The position numbers and the translations under genes were made by a program. A stretch of 47,030 nt of DNA from positions 1 through 47,030 of the forward strand of contig RFGU01000227.1 in assembly GCA_003696955.1 (NCBI GenBank), read 5' to 3'. The notes under the pieces were generated by a model. It was not told the origin of the DNA and made no database searches. It was given only the letters and a program-made list of their open reading frames with translations. Positions 38,918 through 47,030 of the stretch are shown one piece after another (position 1 is the first letter of the stretch; each line of letters starts with the position of its first letter). Source of the DNA: Deltaproteobacteria bacterium. GTDB taxonomy: Bacteria; Myxococcota_A; Polyangia; Nannocystales; Nannocystaceae.

Positions 38918-40645
38918 TCAACCGGCTGGCGGTGCCTTCGGCCGCGGCGCCCCGGGGATCTTCGCCCCTTTGCGCCACGACGGGCGCTCGGCCGCCGCGG
39001 TCACGGCCCGGATCACGTCTGCAAGGGCCGAAGCATCCTCGAGGGCGCCCTCGAACGTCCAACTCGGGTCGTATTCGTCGTCGACGGTATGGTACCGGGC
39101 CTTGCGGCGCTCGAGCAGGGCTTCGCCCGCGGCCCGCCCCCCCTCGACCATGTCGAGCCCGCCTCGGAAGTACAGGGCCGGCACGCCCTTGCGCGCGAAC
39201 GCAAAATGGTCGGATCGGAAGTAGCCGCCGGCTTCCGGCCGTTCGTCCGGGGTGAGGACGCGCCCTTGCTTCTTGGCCACCTCGGCCAACACGTCCTCGA
39301 GGGTCGTCTTGCCCATGCCCACGACTTCGACGTTCCTCGTGCGCCCGTCCACGTTCATGCTGTCGAGGTTGAACGCGGCCCAGGTGCGCTCGATGGGCAG
39401 GGCAGGATGGTCGGCATGGTAGCGGGCGCCGAGCAGGCCCTGCTCCTCGGCCGTGGTCGCCACGAAGATCACCGTGCGCTCCGGCCGATCGGCCGCGAGA
39501 CTGCCGGCGACGGCGAGCATGCCGGCCACACCGCTGGCGTTGTCGATGGCCCCGTTGTAGATGTCGTCGCCGTCCACCGGTTGCTCGGCCCGACCGAGGT
39601 GATCCCAATGGGCGGTCAGGACGACGCCCTCGTCGGGGTGCTGGGTACCCGGGATCCGTCCGACGACGTTGACGTCCTCGAGCCGCCGCTCGGTCGTGGT
39701 GAGCTTGCCGCCGAAGAACACGGGAAGCTCCTGGGCGCGGAAGTTCTTGCGCATCGCCGCGTCGTGCCAGGCGGCGAGGCTCTGCCCGGCCATCTTCGCC
39801 AGCTTGTCGGCGGCACCAGCGGAGATCCATCCCTGCACGGCAAGGCTCGGCGGCAGCGAGCCGTCCGACTCCAGGGTCTGGAACCGCGGCTTCGACCAGC
39901 TGTTCAGCACCACGTTCCAACCGTAGCTGGCCGGTTCGTCCTCGTGCACCACCAGGCATCCGGCAGCGCCGGCCGCAAGGGCCCGCTCGAACTTGTAGCT
40001 CCATCTGCCGTAATAGGTCATCGCCTCGCCATCGAACCGCTCGTCTCCGGTGGGCGGATCGCCCACGAACACCACCACGAGCTTGCCGCGGACGTCGATG
40101 CCCGCGTAGTCGTCCCAACCGTACTCCGGAGCGGTGACACCGTAGCCGGCGAACACCACCGGAAGGGTCAGGCTCTGCGTTCCGGCCGGGCCGAACGAGT
40201 TGACCAGCACCTCGCGGCCGAAGTGGAGGCGGGCATACCCGTCACCTTCCTTCGCCTTGATCCAAAGCCCCGTATTGGGCATCTCCACCGCCACGCTGCG
40301 CAGCGGCACCCGCTGCGTCCAGCCCCCGCCGTCCCCGGCCGGTTCGAGACCCGCCCGCTCCATCAGGACCCTGATGGCCTCGACGGCCCGCTTGCCGCCC
40401 TCGGTCCCGATCCCGCGCCCTTCCATGGCATCGTGGGACAGAAGGCGCGTCGTCTCCCGCAGAAACGCCACGTCGAGGGCCGGCTTGGGCAGCGCCGACG
40501 GGTCGAGTTCCTCCCGTGGGGTCGCCTGCTCGGTCGGGGCCGTGCCCGTCGCGTTCCCGGCCGGATCCGCCTTCTTGGGCGGTGAGGGCTTGGCGTTGCA
40601 CGCAGCGACGAGGACGAGGGCGACGGTGAACCCAGGACGTCTCAT
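38918..40645 (-). CDS. M28-family zinc aminopeptidase lipoprotein with PA domain
   Basis: A 575-residue predicted lipoprotein (lipobox LVAAC, Cys16). The region 'SLTLPVVFAGYGVTAPEYGW' to 'GWNVVLNSW' is a PA domain inserted in an M28 peptidase. Zinc-site residues are visible: His346/Asp348 in 'AHWDHLG', Asp in 'GAIDNASGVAGM', the Glu pair in 'TTAEEQGLLGA', Asp in 'NLDSMN' and His in 'FRSDHFAF'. It should remove N-terminal residues from peptides at the cell surface, complementing the exported S46 dipeptidyl-peptidase in the same window. No obvious Shine-Dalgarno. Confidence 0.92.
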   Translation of the reverse strand: MRRPGFTVALVLVAACNAKPSPPKKADPAGNATGTAPTEQATPREELDPSALPKPALDVAFLRETTRLLSHDAMEGRGIGTEGGKRAVEAIRVLMERAGLEPAGDGGGWTQRVPLRSVAVEMPNTGLWIKAKEGDGYARLHFGREVLVNSFGPAGTQSLTLPVVFAGYGVTAPEYGWDDYAGIDVRGKLVVVFVGDPPTGDERFDGEAMTYYGRWSYKFERALAAGAAGCLVVHEDEPASYGWNVVLNSWSKPRFQTLESDGSLPPSLAVQGWISAGAADKLAKMAGQSLAAWHDAAMRKNFRAQELPVFFGGKLTTTERRLEDVNVVGRIPGTQHPDEGVVLTAHWDHLGRAEQPVDGDDIYNGAIDNASGVAGMLAVAGSLAADRPERTVIFVATTAEEQGLLGARYHADHPALPIERTWAAFNLDSMNVDGRTRNVEVVGMGKTTLEDVLAEVAKKQGRVLTPDERPEAGGYFRSDHFAFARKGVPALYFRGGLDMVEGGRAAGEALLERRKARYHTVDDEYDPSWTFEGALEDASALADVIRAVTAAAERPSWRKGAKIPGAPRPKAPPAG

Positions 40646-40707
40646 GGTGGCCGAGCGTACCGGACGGCGCCTCGTCGATCACGCCTTGCGGCCCCCGTCG
40701 GTGGGCC

Positions 40708-42516
40708 TCAGATGGAAAGCGATCCCTTGCGAAAGTCCGTCCGCGCGATGCGAACGTCCACCAGGGCGGGCCGGCCTGCACGGGCCGCCTCCAGCGCCCG
40801 CTCGAAGGCGCCGTCGAGTTCCTCGCGGCGCTCGACCCGAATGCCCTCGCCGCCGAAGGCCGCCGCGACCTCGTGGTAGTGGGTGTGTCGCAGTTCGGTC
40901 CCCACCGGATCCCGCAGGATCTCCACCTGTTCGCGGGCAATCTGGCTCCAACATGCGTCGTTCCCCACCACGGCGATCACCCCGACGCCGTGCCGCACGT
41001 ACGTATCGAATTCGGCGAGGGAGTACCCCACCGAACCGTCGCCGTAGACCGTCCAGACCGTGTCGCCCGCACGGGCCAGCTTGGCCCCGAGGGCGAAGCC
41101 GCCCCCCACCCCGAGGGTGCCGAACACGCCGGGATCGAGCCACCGAAGGGGCCCACGGGGTCGTAGGACGTAGCTGGCCGTACCCACGAAGTCGCCCCCG
41201 TCGGCCACGAGGGTGCTGGTCGCGTCGAGATGCCGGTCCATGGCGCGAAACACCGCGACGGGATGGAGGCCGTCGGGCGGATCCGACGCTGCGATCTCGT
41301 CGAGTTCCCGCTCCCGTGCCTCGTCCCGCGCTCGCACCGCCGCGACGAACGGTGCGAACCGCTCCGCGACCGCCGGCAACTCCTCGACGACGGCGACGAA
41401 CGTACGCGCCGGGTCCGCATGGATCGGAACGGTGGGCCGGCGGTTGAGGAAGAGCGCCTTGCGATCCCAGTGGATCGACACGACGGGCGTCCTTCGGGGA
41501 ATCGAAGCGCCGTAGCCCAGGCGAAAGTCGCACGGCACCCCCACCAAGACCACGCAATCGGCCTCGCGCAGCGTCTTGCTCCGACCATGGCGCATGAGCA
41601 GGGGGTCTTCGGCGCCGAGCGTCCCCCGCGCCATGCCCGAGAGGTAGACCGGCGCCCCGAGGGCTCGAAGGGCCGTGCACACGTCGGCGATGGCCGCCGG
41701 ATCCGCGACGGCGGGGCTGCCCACGAGGACCACGGGTCGCCGGGCCTTCGCCAGGTACGCGGCGGCGCGCCGAACGTCCCCGCGATCCGCTTCGAGGGGC
41801 ACCACCGGAAGGGGGGATGGATCCGGCGTGCGGTCGAAGCCGGCGAACATGAGCTTCAAGTGGCCGCGCAGGTAGAGTTCGAGGGCGCGGGCCCCCACGG
41901 ATCGCCCCTTGACCTGTTCGAGGTACCAGGAGCGCACCACATCGGGTGGATAGAGCAGGTCCACGGGAACCTCGAGGAACACGGGCCCGGGCGTGCCCCG
42001 TTTCGCCTCGGCCATGGCGCGGCGCACGGTCGGGACGAGTTCGGCCACCCGAGCGACCCGTCCGGCCCACTTGACGTGGGGACGGACCGCGGCCACGTGA
42101 TCGATGTCCTGCAGGGCGCCGCGCCCGGCGAGCACCGTGGCCGCGGCCCCGCCGAACAGGAGCAGCGGCGACTGGGCCAGACGCGCGTTCTCGAGGGGGG
42201 TGACCGCGTTCGTCACCCCCGGTCCCGCCGTCACCGCCGCCACCCCAACCGTGCCGGTCAGGCGTGCCGTCGCATCGGCCGCAAAGACCGCCGCGGCCTC
42301 GTGCCGCGTGTCGACGACGCGGATCCCGGCCCGCTTGGCCCCGTGAAGGATCGGCGAGATGTGACCGCCACATAGGGTGTAGAGCGCGGGCACGTCGTGG
42401 GCTTGCAACACCCGAGCGATCTCGTCGCCGGCATGACGCGGCGCATCCCCTGCATCCGTCGCGCGCGGTGCATCGTCCTCGGGACTCGGCGGCTCCGTCT
42501 TGTCGGGATCGGCCAT
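40708..42516 (-). CDS. ThDP-dependent enzyme, acetolactate synthase-like (ILVBL/oxalyl-CoA-lyase group)
   Basis: A 602-residue three-domain thiamine-diphosphate enzyme. The ThDP-activating Glu73 is in '[20 protein letters not shown]'. A central domain '[15 protein letters not shown]' follows. The C-terminal domain has the ThDP motif starting GDGSVGY at 492-498 and continuing to '[10 protein letters not shown]'. The pattern '[13 protein letters not shown]' is typical of the ILVBL/2-hydroxyacyl-CoA lyase branch rather than true IlvB. No small subunit (IlvN/IlvH) or branched-chain genes are adjacent, which supports this. Reaction probably cleaves or forms a C-C bond next to a carbonyl; substrate unknown. 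The N-terminus has a disordered 30-residue leader. Confidence 0.85.
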   Translation of the reverse strand: MADPDKTEPPSPEDDAPRATDAGDAPRHAGDEIARVLQAHDVPALYTLCGGHISPILHGAKRAGIRVVDTRHEAAAVFAADATARLTGTVGVAAVTAGPGVTNAVTPLENARLAQSPLLLFGGAAATVLAGRGALQDIDHVAAVRPHVKWAGRVARVAELVPTVRRAMAEAKRGTPGPVFLEVPVDLLYPPDVVRSWYLEQVKGRSVGARALELYLRGHLKLMFAGFDRTPDPSPLPVVPLEADRGDVRRAAAYLAKARRPVVLVGSPAVADPAAIADVCTALRALGAPVYLSGMARGTLGAEDPLLMRHGRSKTLREADCVVLVGVPCDFRLGYGASIPRRTPVVSIHWDRKALFLNRRPTVPIHADPARTFVAVVEELPAVAERFAPFVAAVRARDEARERELDEIAASDPPDGLHPVAVFRAMDRHLDATSTLVADGGDFVGTASYVLRPRGPLRWLDPGVFGTLGVGGGFALGAKLARAGDTVWTVYGDGSVGYSLAEFDTYVRHGVGVIAVVGNDACWSQIAREQVEILRDPVGTELRHTHYHEVAAAFGGEGIRVERREELDGAFERALEAARAGRPALVDVRIARTDFRKGSLSI

Positions 42517-42575
42517 CGCCCGCCGAAGCTACCAGAGCGCGCGGCCGGCCACCTGCCCCCGGCCCGCCACGACGG

Positions 42576-43961
42576 CTACGGAGCGCCGGCCGCCTCGGGC
42601 AGGCTCTCGAGGAGTTCGTCCACCGAGATCGGGAGTTCGATGCCGGCGCCTTCCTGTTCCTGCCGGGCGAGCAGGGCGTGGCCTCGGGCCCGCTCGTACT
42701 CGGCGAGCCGGGCGTCGAGGGTCGCCGCGAAGAAGTACCGGAGGGCGCGCGCGGCACCGTCTGGCGCCGCGTCCACGTCCCGCAAGAGGGCGTCTCGAAG
42801 TGCCTGTACGAGGGCCGGTTCGTCGCCCGCAGCGAGCACGAGCCCCTCGCCGAGCGCCACGATGGCCTCGGCCGTCTCGGCCGTCCACGCCTTCGGTGCG
42901 AAGCTGTCGGCCAGGGTCCGGGCGAGGAAGTCCACCGCATCGGCCTCCCCCGAGGTGCGAAGTCGAATCGTCGCCTCCCCGATGAGTGCGTGCACGTGAC
43001 GCGGATCGAGACGCCGCGCCGCCCGGTAGTGACGGGTTGCCCCGGCCACGTCTCCTTCGAGCGCGGCCAGCTCGCCGAGCAGGAACTCGGCCTCCGCCTC
43101 GAGGCCCTGGTCCTTCGACGCCGAGAACCGTGCCCGCGCCTCGAGGGCCCACGTTCGTGCCGCCCGCAGGTCACCCGCGTCCTTGTCGGCGATGGCCAAC
43201 ATCAGGGGCAGGCTCGGGTCGTCGAATCCCCCCTTGCGTGCCTGGTGGAGGAACGGACGCGCCGCAGCCCCGGAGTACTCCGACATCTGGATCCCCCCCC
43301 ACATGAAGGCGAGGTCCGGCGCGAGACGCCCGGCCGCGGCCAGTTCCGCCAGGTCCGCCCGCATCACCTCGGCGGCCCGCCGGGCCACCTCGGGATTCGG
43401 AGGACATGCCGCCGCATACGCGGCGACCCGCGCCCGCGCCATCTGGGCATGGACGGTGAGCTCGGGGACCTGCATGGCAAGGGCACGCTCGAGCCCCTCG
43501 AGCAACGCCTCGACGGAGACGTCCTCGGGAGCGACCCGCACGTCCTCCCCGTCGATGCGCTCGCGCGCCCCCACCGGTGGCGCCACGCCCGGTTCGGTGT
43601 CGGCCAGGCGAAAGGCCACCCCCTTGACGCACTGCACGAAGTAGAACGCGGCGAGGTCGGCCCGTGCGACGGCAACCCATGGATCGCCGCCAGCCGCCGC
43701 CAGGCGCGCCAGCCGGGCGTCCGCAGCACGGATCCGTCCTCGGGCGGCGAGGGCTCCCGCCTCGGCGATCCCATCGGCGATCGGAGCCGAGGCGTGGTGC
43801 CGCGCCGCGTCCACGACGGGTTCGAGGCGCAACCAGGCGGCCCAGTCCCCCGTGTCCGTCTCGTCCGGGCGCGCCGCTCCGGGCACGCCGCGGCCCCGGC
43901 AACCGGACATGGTGGTCCCGAGACCGAGGGCGAACAGGACGAGGAGGGGCAGGCGGGACAC
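42576..43961 (-). CDS. TPR-like lipoprotein
   Basis: A 461-residue predicted lipoprotein: GTG start, hydrophobic signal, lipobox MSGC (Cys21). The rest is almost entirely alpha-helical and Ala-rich, with tetratricopeptide-like units such as 'AEFLLGELAALEGDVAGATR' plus 'HYRAARRLDPRHVHALIGEA'. It is likely a protein-interaction scaffold on the periplasmic side of the outer membrane. No Shine-Dalgarno is visible before the GTG. It lies 59 bases upstream of the ThDP enzyme gene on the same strand. Confidence 0.78.
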   Translation of the reverse strand: MSRLPLLVLFALGLGTTMSGCRGRGVPGAARPDETDTGDWAAWLRLEPVVDAARHHASAPIADGIAEAGALAARGRIRAADARLARLAAAGGDPWVAVARADLAAFYFVQCVKGVAFRLADTEPGVAPPVGARERIDGEDVRVAPEDVSVEALLEGLERALAMQVPELTVHAQMARARVAAYAAACPPNPEVARRAAEVMRADLAELAAAGRLAPDLAFMWGGIQMSEYSGAAARPFLHQARKGGFDDPSLPLMLAIADKDAGDLRAARTWALEARARFSASKDQGLEAEAEFLLGELAALEGDVAGATRHYRAARRLDPRHVHALIGEATIRLRTSGEADAVDFLARTLADSFAPKAWTAETAEAIVALGEGLVLAAGDEPALVQALRDALLRDVDAAPDGAARALRYFFAATLDARLAEYERARGHALLARQEQEGAGIELPISVDELLESLPEAAGAP

Positions 43962-44141
43962 GGGGCGCGAAGGCTAGCAGGCCACCGACGAGATGACGCC
44001 CCGAGACCATCGTCCCCAACGCGGGTCGTCGCGTCCGGGGACGGAGCCCCACGCCGCCGCCTGGATTCGGTCCGCCGTGACGGCGGCGTGGGGCGCCCCC
44101 TGGCGCGCGGCGGAAAGGGCGCGGCGGAAAGGGCGCGAGCG

Positions 44142-44948
44142 TCACGGCCACCGCGAAGTGGCCGTCCGGGTGTCCGCGCCACCGAAACCACGCGCGCGGA
44201 TCGTCTTCCGGGATCGCGCGGCCACGCGAACCCAGGGGATCCGCCGTCGCCAGGCAGCGGCAAGATCGCGCACCCGTGGGCGGGCCGCACCGTCGGCAAG
44301 GCGGAGCACCCCCCGATCCCCTACGGCCGCGACCAGACGCCCAGCCCACGCCTGCGCGATCCACTCGGCGACATCGCTGTCGGTCGAGAGCAAGTGCATG
44401 CAGGCCTCGGGCGACAGGCGCGCAACGAGGTCCGGGCGCACGGCCACCTTCCGCACCCATCGACCGAAGGTCGGCCCGGCGGCGGCCAGTGCCGGCAACA
44501 ACCGCGCAAGACGCGTCGGATCGACGCCGTCGAGGGGCCCGCCCTCCGGGTCGTCCCAGAGCCGCTGCGGGATCCCCACGACCGCCGACGCAGCCGCACG
44601 TACCTCCGATGGGGCGAACCCGAGGTTGGTGAGCGCGTCCTCGAGGGCGAGGTCCCGCGCTCCGCAGGGGACGGGACGGTCGAGGAGCCGCGCCAACCAG
44701 ACGTGGGACCGTTCGGGGAGGGCGACCGCCGCGGCGCGCGCCCGCGCCCGCACCGCGTGACGGTCGAGTTCTGCCCGCGCGCGGCCGAGCGAGCCCCCAG
44801 CCCACAGGCGCGCACGCCCGTCGCGGGATCTCAGCCAGACCTCGTAGCGCGAGCGTAGAAGCCCTCGCCGCCGCACCAGTTCCAAGGTGATCGGTCCGCG
44901 AGGGCCGTCCACGGAGACCACCTCGATGGGTGCCTCGGCGCCGGGCAT
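44142..44948 (-). CDS. Arg/Ala-rich soluble protein of unknown function
   Basis: A 268-residue protein without signal peptide or membrane segment. It opens with a beta pattern ('IEVVSVDGPRGPITLELVRR', 'YEVWLRSRDGRARLW') followed by mostly helical Arg/Ala/Leu-rich sequence ('LLPALAAAGPTFGRWVRKVA', 'CMHLLSTDSDVAEWIAQAWA') and a basic C-terminus. I recognise no domain. The ATG at 44948 is the plausible start; it is divergent from the Pro-rich lipoprotein with a 154-base gap. Third-position GC is strongly coding-like, which is the main support. Confidence 0.6.
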   Translation of the reverse strand: MPGAEAPIEVVSVDGPRGPITLELVRRRGLLRSRYEVWLRSRDGRARLWAGGSLGRARAELDRHAVRARARAAAVALPERSHVWLARLLDRPVPCGARDLALEDALTNLGFAPSEVRAAASAVVGIPQRLWDDPEGGPLDGVDPTRLARLLPALAAAGPTFGRWVRKVAVRPDLVARLSPEACMHLLSTDSDVAEWIAQAWAGRLVAAVGDRGVLRLADGAARPRVRDLAAAWRRRIPWVRVAARSRKTIRARGFGGADTRTATSRWP

Positions 44949-45102
44949 GGGCGGGTTTTCCCACAGCCCGTCGCGGCTGTCGACGGGACGTGTAAGCGGG
45001 CGCGGCCGGGCGGCGTTCCGCCGGGTGCCCGAACGCGACCCCGTCGACGAACCGATATCTCGTCCCCTGCGTTCGGTCCCACCCGCCACGAGGAGATCCG
45101 CC

Positions 45103-46059
45103 ATGAACCTGCCCCTTTCCCCTTCGTCTTCCCGCCTGCTCGTCGCCGGACTCTTGGCCGGCCTCGTCGCCTGTGCCACGGGCGAGGCCGAGGCCCAGCC
45201 CCCCACGAACACCCACGCACTCCACCACCCCGTGCCCCAAGGCGACCTCCTCTCCGTGGGCATCGAGACCCTCGACGGGCGCCCCCTCGACACCTATTGG
45301 CACCAGGGGGCCGTCTACGTGGCGGGGCATCCGGGCATGGCCTACCGGATCCGCCTGACGAACCTGACCGGCGAGCGGCTCGAGGCCGTGGTGTCCGTGG
45401 ACGGTCGCGACGTGGTCACCGGGCGCCTCGGCGACTACCGCAACCAGCGCGGCTACGTCGTGCCGCCCTATGGCACGATCACCATCGACGGCTTCCGCCG
45501 CTCCCTCGACCAGGTGGCGACGTTTCGGTTCGCCGACGTGGCCGACGCCTACACCACGCGCATGGGCACCCCCGAACACGTCGGCGTGATCGGGGTCGCC
45601 GTGTTCCGCGAGCGCGTCCGCCACCGCCGTCGCAGGCCCCGTCCCCTCACCACCTACGACGACCGGCCGGCCGGCGCCCCCTATCCCGAAAGCGCCGCGG
45701 CCGATCGCGCGAGCGCCCCGGCGGCCGAAGCCCCCGCCGAATCCGGCGTGCGGGCCCGAAGCGCTCGGTCCGCCCGCCCGGGCGGGGCCGGCGGGTTCGC
45801 CCCGGCACCGCGCCCACGAAACCGCATCGGCACGGCCTACGGCGAGACGCGGACGAGCTCGGTGGTCGAGACCACGTTCCGCCGACGGCACCCGCGACGT
45901 CCCGACCGCCTGATCACCCTCTACTACGACACACCGGAAGGGCTTGCCGCCCGGGGCGTGTACGTGGCCCCGCCACCGCCGCCCGTCTACTCCTTCGAAC
46001 CGGATCCGTGGCCGCGCAACACCCGATTCGCACCACCCCCTCCGCCACCACGGTACTGA
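45103..46059 (+). CDS. Pro/Arg-rich lipoprotein
   Basis: A 318-residue predicted lipoprotein with AGGAG eight bases before the ATG and lipobox GLVAC (Cys24). Residues 40-165 are a compact beta-type domain ('YRIRLTNLTGERLEAVVSVD', 'GYVVPPYGTITIDGFRRSLD', 'FRFADVADAYTTRMGTPEHV', 'GVIGVAVF'). It resembles domains annotated in other myxobacterial secreted proteins, although I cannot name the family. The second half is Arg/Ala/Pro low complexity ending in poly-Pro. It might bind polysaccharide or DNA through its basic linker. Confidence 0.75.
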   Translation: MNLPLSPSSSRLLVAGLLAGLVACATGEAEAQPPTNTHALHHPVPQGDLLSVGIETLDGRPLDTYWHQGAVYVAGHPGMAYRIRLTNLTGERLEAVVSVDGRDVVTGRLGDYRNQRGYVVPPYGTITIDGFRRSLDQVATFRFADVADAYTTRMGTPEHVGVIGVAVFRERVRHRRRRPRPLTTYDDRPAGAPYPESAAADRASAPAAEAPAESGVRARSARSARPGGAGGFAPAPRPRNRIGTAYGETRTSSVVETTFRRRHPRRPDRLITLYYDTPEGLAARGVYVAPPPPPVYSFEPDPWPRNTRFAPPPPPPRY

Positions 46060-46117
46060 CGCCGACGGCTGCCGCGCCCCTCGAAGCATCGCACGACGGG
46101 GACGCAGCAGCCGCGGA

Positions 46118-46675
46118 CTACAGGTAGTCGCCGATCTTGCCCATGTTGGGACTCGGCCGGGCGCCGTCGAGGAGATCCTTCAGGTGGATGTAGTGGGGAA
46201 CGAGCGGACGCTCGTCTTCCTTGGGCGGAAGATGCTCGGCCGGATGGATCGGGTCGACGATCACGCCCGCCACCAGGGAACGGATGACGCGCATGGCGTC
46301 GGTGGTGGTGAACACGCCCACGGGCTTGTTGCCCTCGGTCACCACCACCGAGCCGAGTCGCTTCTCCTCCATGAGCGCCGCCGCGTCCACGAGGCTCGTG
46401 GAGGGCGCGACCGTGATCGGATTGCGCACCATGGCGTCCCCGACCTTGACGGCCCCCCACTTCTTGCGATCCATGGCCTCGGCGATGGCGATGTCGCGTT
46501 GGCTCAAGATGCCCACGAGGTCGCCGGCATCGTCCACCACGCACAGGTGGCGGATCTTGTCGAGGTACATGCGCTCGCGCGCATCGGCCAGGGTGAGGTC
46601 GGCAAGGGCCGTGGCGGGTTTCTTCGTCATGAAGTCCGCAACGGTGAGGGCCTTGGGGTCGGAGATCGGGTTCAT
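46118..46675 (-). CDS. Tandem CBS-domain protein
   Basis: A 185-residue soluble protein made of two CBS motifs: 'TVADFMTKKPATALADLTLA' to 'LVGILSQRDIAIAEAM', and 'KVGDAMVRNPITVAPSTSLV' to 'PVGVFTTTDAMRVIRSLV'. Such pairs bind adenosine nucleotides and act as energy or ligand sensors; without another domain the partner is unknown. AGGAAGG ten bases upstream supports the ATG at 46675 over a GTG nine bases upstream. It is divergent from the partial gene at the right edge. Confidence 0.9.
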   Translation of the reverse strand: MNPISDPKALTVADFMTKKPATALADLTLADARERMYLDKIRHLCVVDDAGDLVGILSQRDIAIAEAMDRKKWGAVKVGDAMVRNPITVAPSTSLVDAAALMEEKRLGSVVVTEGNKPVGVFTTTDAMRVIRSLVAGVIVDPIHPAEHLPPKEDERPLVPHYIHLKDLLDGARPSPNMGKIGDYL

Positions 46676-46737
46676 GGGGAGCACACCTTCCTGCCGGGGT
46701 CACCGGCCGTCGCAACGTGGGTCGTCCGAGCGACCAT

Positions 46738-46779
46738 GCAACCACTGCGCGCTCCGTCCGTGTCGCGCAACCATTGCGC
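46738..46779. promoter_or_regulatory. Two near-identical 13-bp direct repeats between divergent genes
   Basis: GCAACCACTGCGC (46738-46750) and GCAACCATTGCGC (46767-46779) differ at one base and start 29 bases apart. They lie 63 bases upstream of the CBS-gene ATG and 48 bases upstream of the plus-strand ATG, a position suited to a shared regulator. Confidence 0.4.
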
Positions 46780-46826
46780 AAAGTGACTCCCTCCCATCGG
46801 GGGACGTGCTAGATTCCCGCCTCTCC

Positions 46827-47030
46827 ATGGCTGCCCGCACCCCACGGCGCAGAGGCCGAACGGCCGGAAGGCGGACGGTCGTTCGACCGGGCCGGCGGAA
46901 CGAGGTCGCCCTCGAAGACGCCCCCCTCGCGCTCGTCCCCACCACCGACAGGACGCGGCTGCTCGCGGTCCGCCCCTACGAGATCGACGTGGTTCTGCTC
47001 GCCGAGTGCAAGGTGGAGCGCACGATCCCC
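46827..47030 (+). CDS. Partial gene, unknown product (cut by right edge)
   Basis: An open frame from ATG 46827 continues 68 codons to the window edge. The first 24 residues are very basic (Arg-rich), followed by 'NEVALEDAPLALVPTTDRTR' and 'LLAVRPYEIDVVLLAECKVE'. No signal peptide. The product cannot be named from this fragment. TAGATT at 46810-46815 is a possible -10 element but has no matching -35. Confidence 0.55.
   Translation, partial: MAARTPRRRGRTAGRRTVVRPGRRNEVALEDAPLALVPTTDRTRLLAVRPYEIDVVLLAECKVERTIP

Noticed and set aside
37232-40585. 1117-codon plus-strand open frame over the LRR gene and the M28 peptidase
   Set aside because: It runs in a shifted frame through the LRR gene and antisense through the peptidase; Arg/Pro/His-rich, no motif, no ribosome site.
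42264-44858. 864-codon plus-strand frame antisense to the TPR lipoprotein and neighbours
   Set aside because: Arg/Pro-rich shadow, no signal or motif; the minus-strand genes have lipobox and TPR patterns.
43171-46089. 972-codon minus-strand open frame across three genes
   Set aside because: Arg/Gly/Ala-rich translation crossing genes on both strands; a composition artefact.
46066-46113. CGGCTGC ... GCAGCCG arms between convergent genes as terminator
   Set aside because: Seven-pair stem with a 34-base loop and no U-tract; weak.

Overview
This is very GC-rich DNA (by eye about 70% G+C) carrying 40 protein genes and one partial tRNA. The gene content points to a myxobacterium (Myxococcota), most likely of the Nannocystis/Plesiocystis type. 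The pointers are a REC-PATAN-roadblock regulator, many lipoproteins whose mature ends are Gly/Ser/Thr-rich linkers, choice-of-anchor-L and MopE-like surface proteins, an S46 peptidase, and a bacterial GlnRS. The assignment rests on family knowledge and was not tested by a search. I see no insertion sequence, prophage, integrase or CRISPR array; it reads as ordinary chromosome rich in envelope genes.

Layout. 1-3257 (minus): tRNA-Phe(GAA), then a tightly overlapping three-gene signalling operon (response regulator with roadblock domain, stand-alone roadblock-like protein, PAS histidine kinase). 3258-3603 is an AT-rich divergent promoter region with a perfect 14-bp palindrome. 3604-6007: stand-alone Fis-type HTH protein, serine acetyltransferase, DEDDh exonuclease. 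6496-11122: anchor-L lipoprotein, large acyl-CoA dehydrogenase, exported protein of unknown function. 11174-15484 (minus): AMMECR1, inositol-phosphatase family, RlmKL and PEBP, partly overlapping. 15545-18913: 1122-residue lipoprotein hydrolase with calcium-loop inserts. 19066-25801 (plus): DUF962/Mpo1-like protein, a Cys-rich MopE/anchor-L lipoprotein, a VWA lipoprotein and an S46 dipeptidyl-peptidase. 25752-27054 (minus): overlapping trio of a two-helix membrane protein, a YbjQ-family protein and a Cys-rich lipoprotein. 27207-30363: two lipoproteins and glnS. 30380-32674: a CMP-sugar synthetase/KdsC phosphatase fusion coupled to a zinc-ribbon protein, divergent from a SpoU methyltransferase. 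32743-34986: anchored protein and two lipoproteins. 35051-36945: FAD-linked 2-hydroxyacid dehydrogenase behind a strong hairpin, and a small soluble protein. 37212-46675: LRR lipoprotein, M28 peptidase lipoprotein, ThDP enzyme, TPR lipoprotein, an unknown, a Pro-rich lipoprotein and a CBS protein. A gene starting at 46827 runs off the right edge.

How it fits together. Thirteen of 40 genes encode predicted lipoproteins with no Asp after the lipid cysteine, so most are expected at the outer membrane or outside. With two exported peptidases, an exported hydrolase, adhesion-like modules (VWA, LRR, anchor-L, jelly roll) and a signalling operon, the region looks like a surface and predation/scavenging district mixed with housekeeping genes (glnS, rlmKL, cysE, tRNA). 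Starts were chosen from signal peptides, overlaps and Shine-Dalgarno sites; many genes lack a clear Shine-Dalgarno site, so several starts are provisional.
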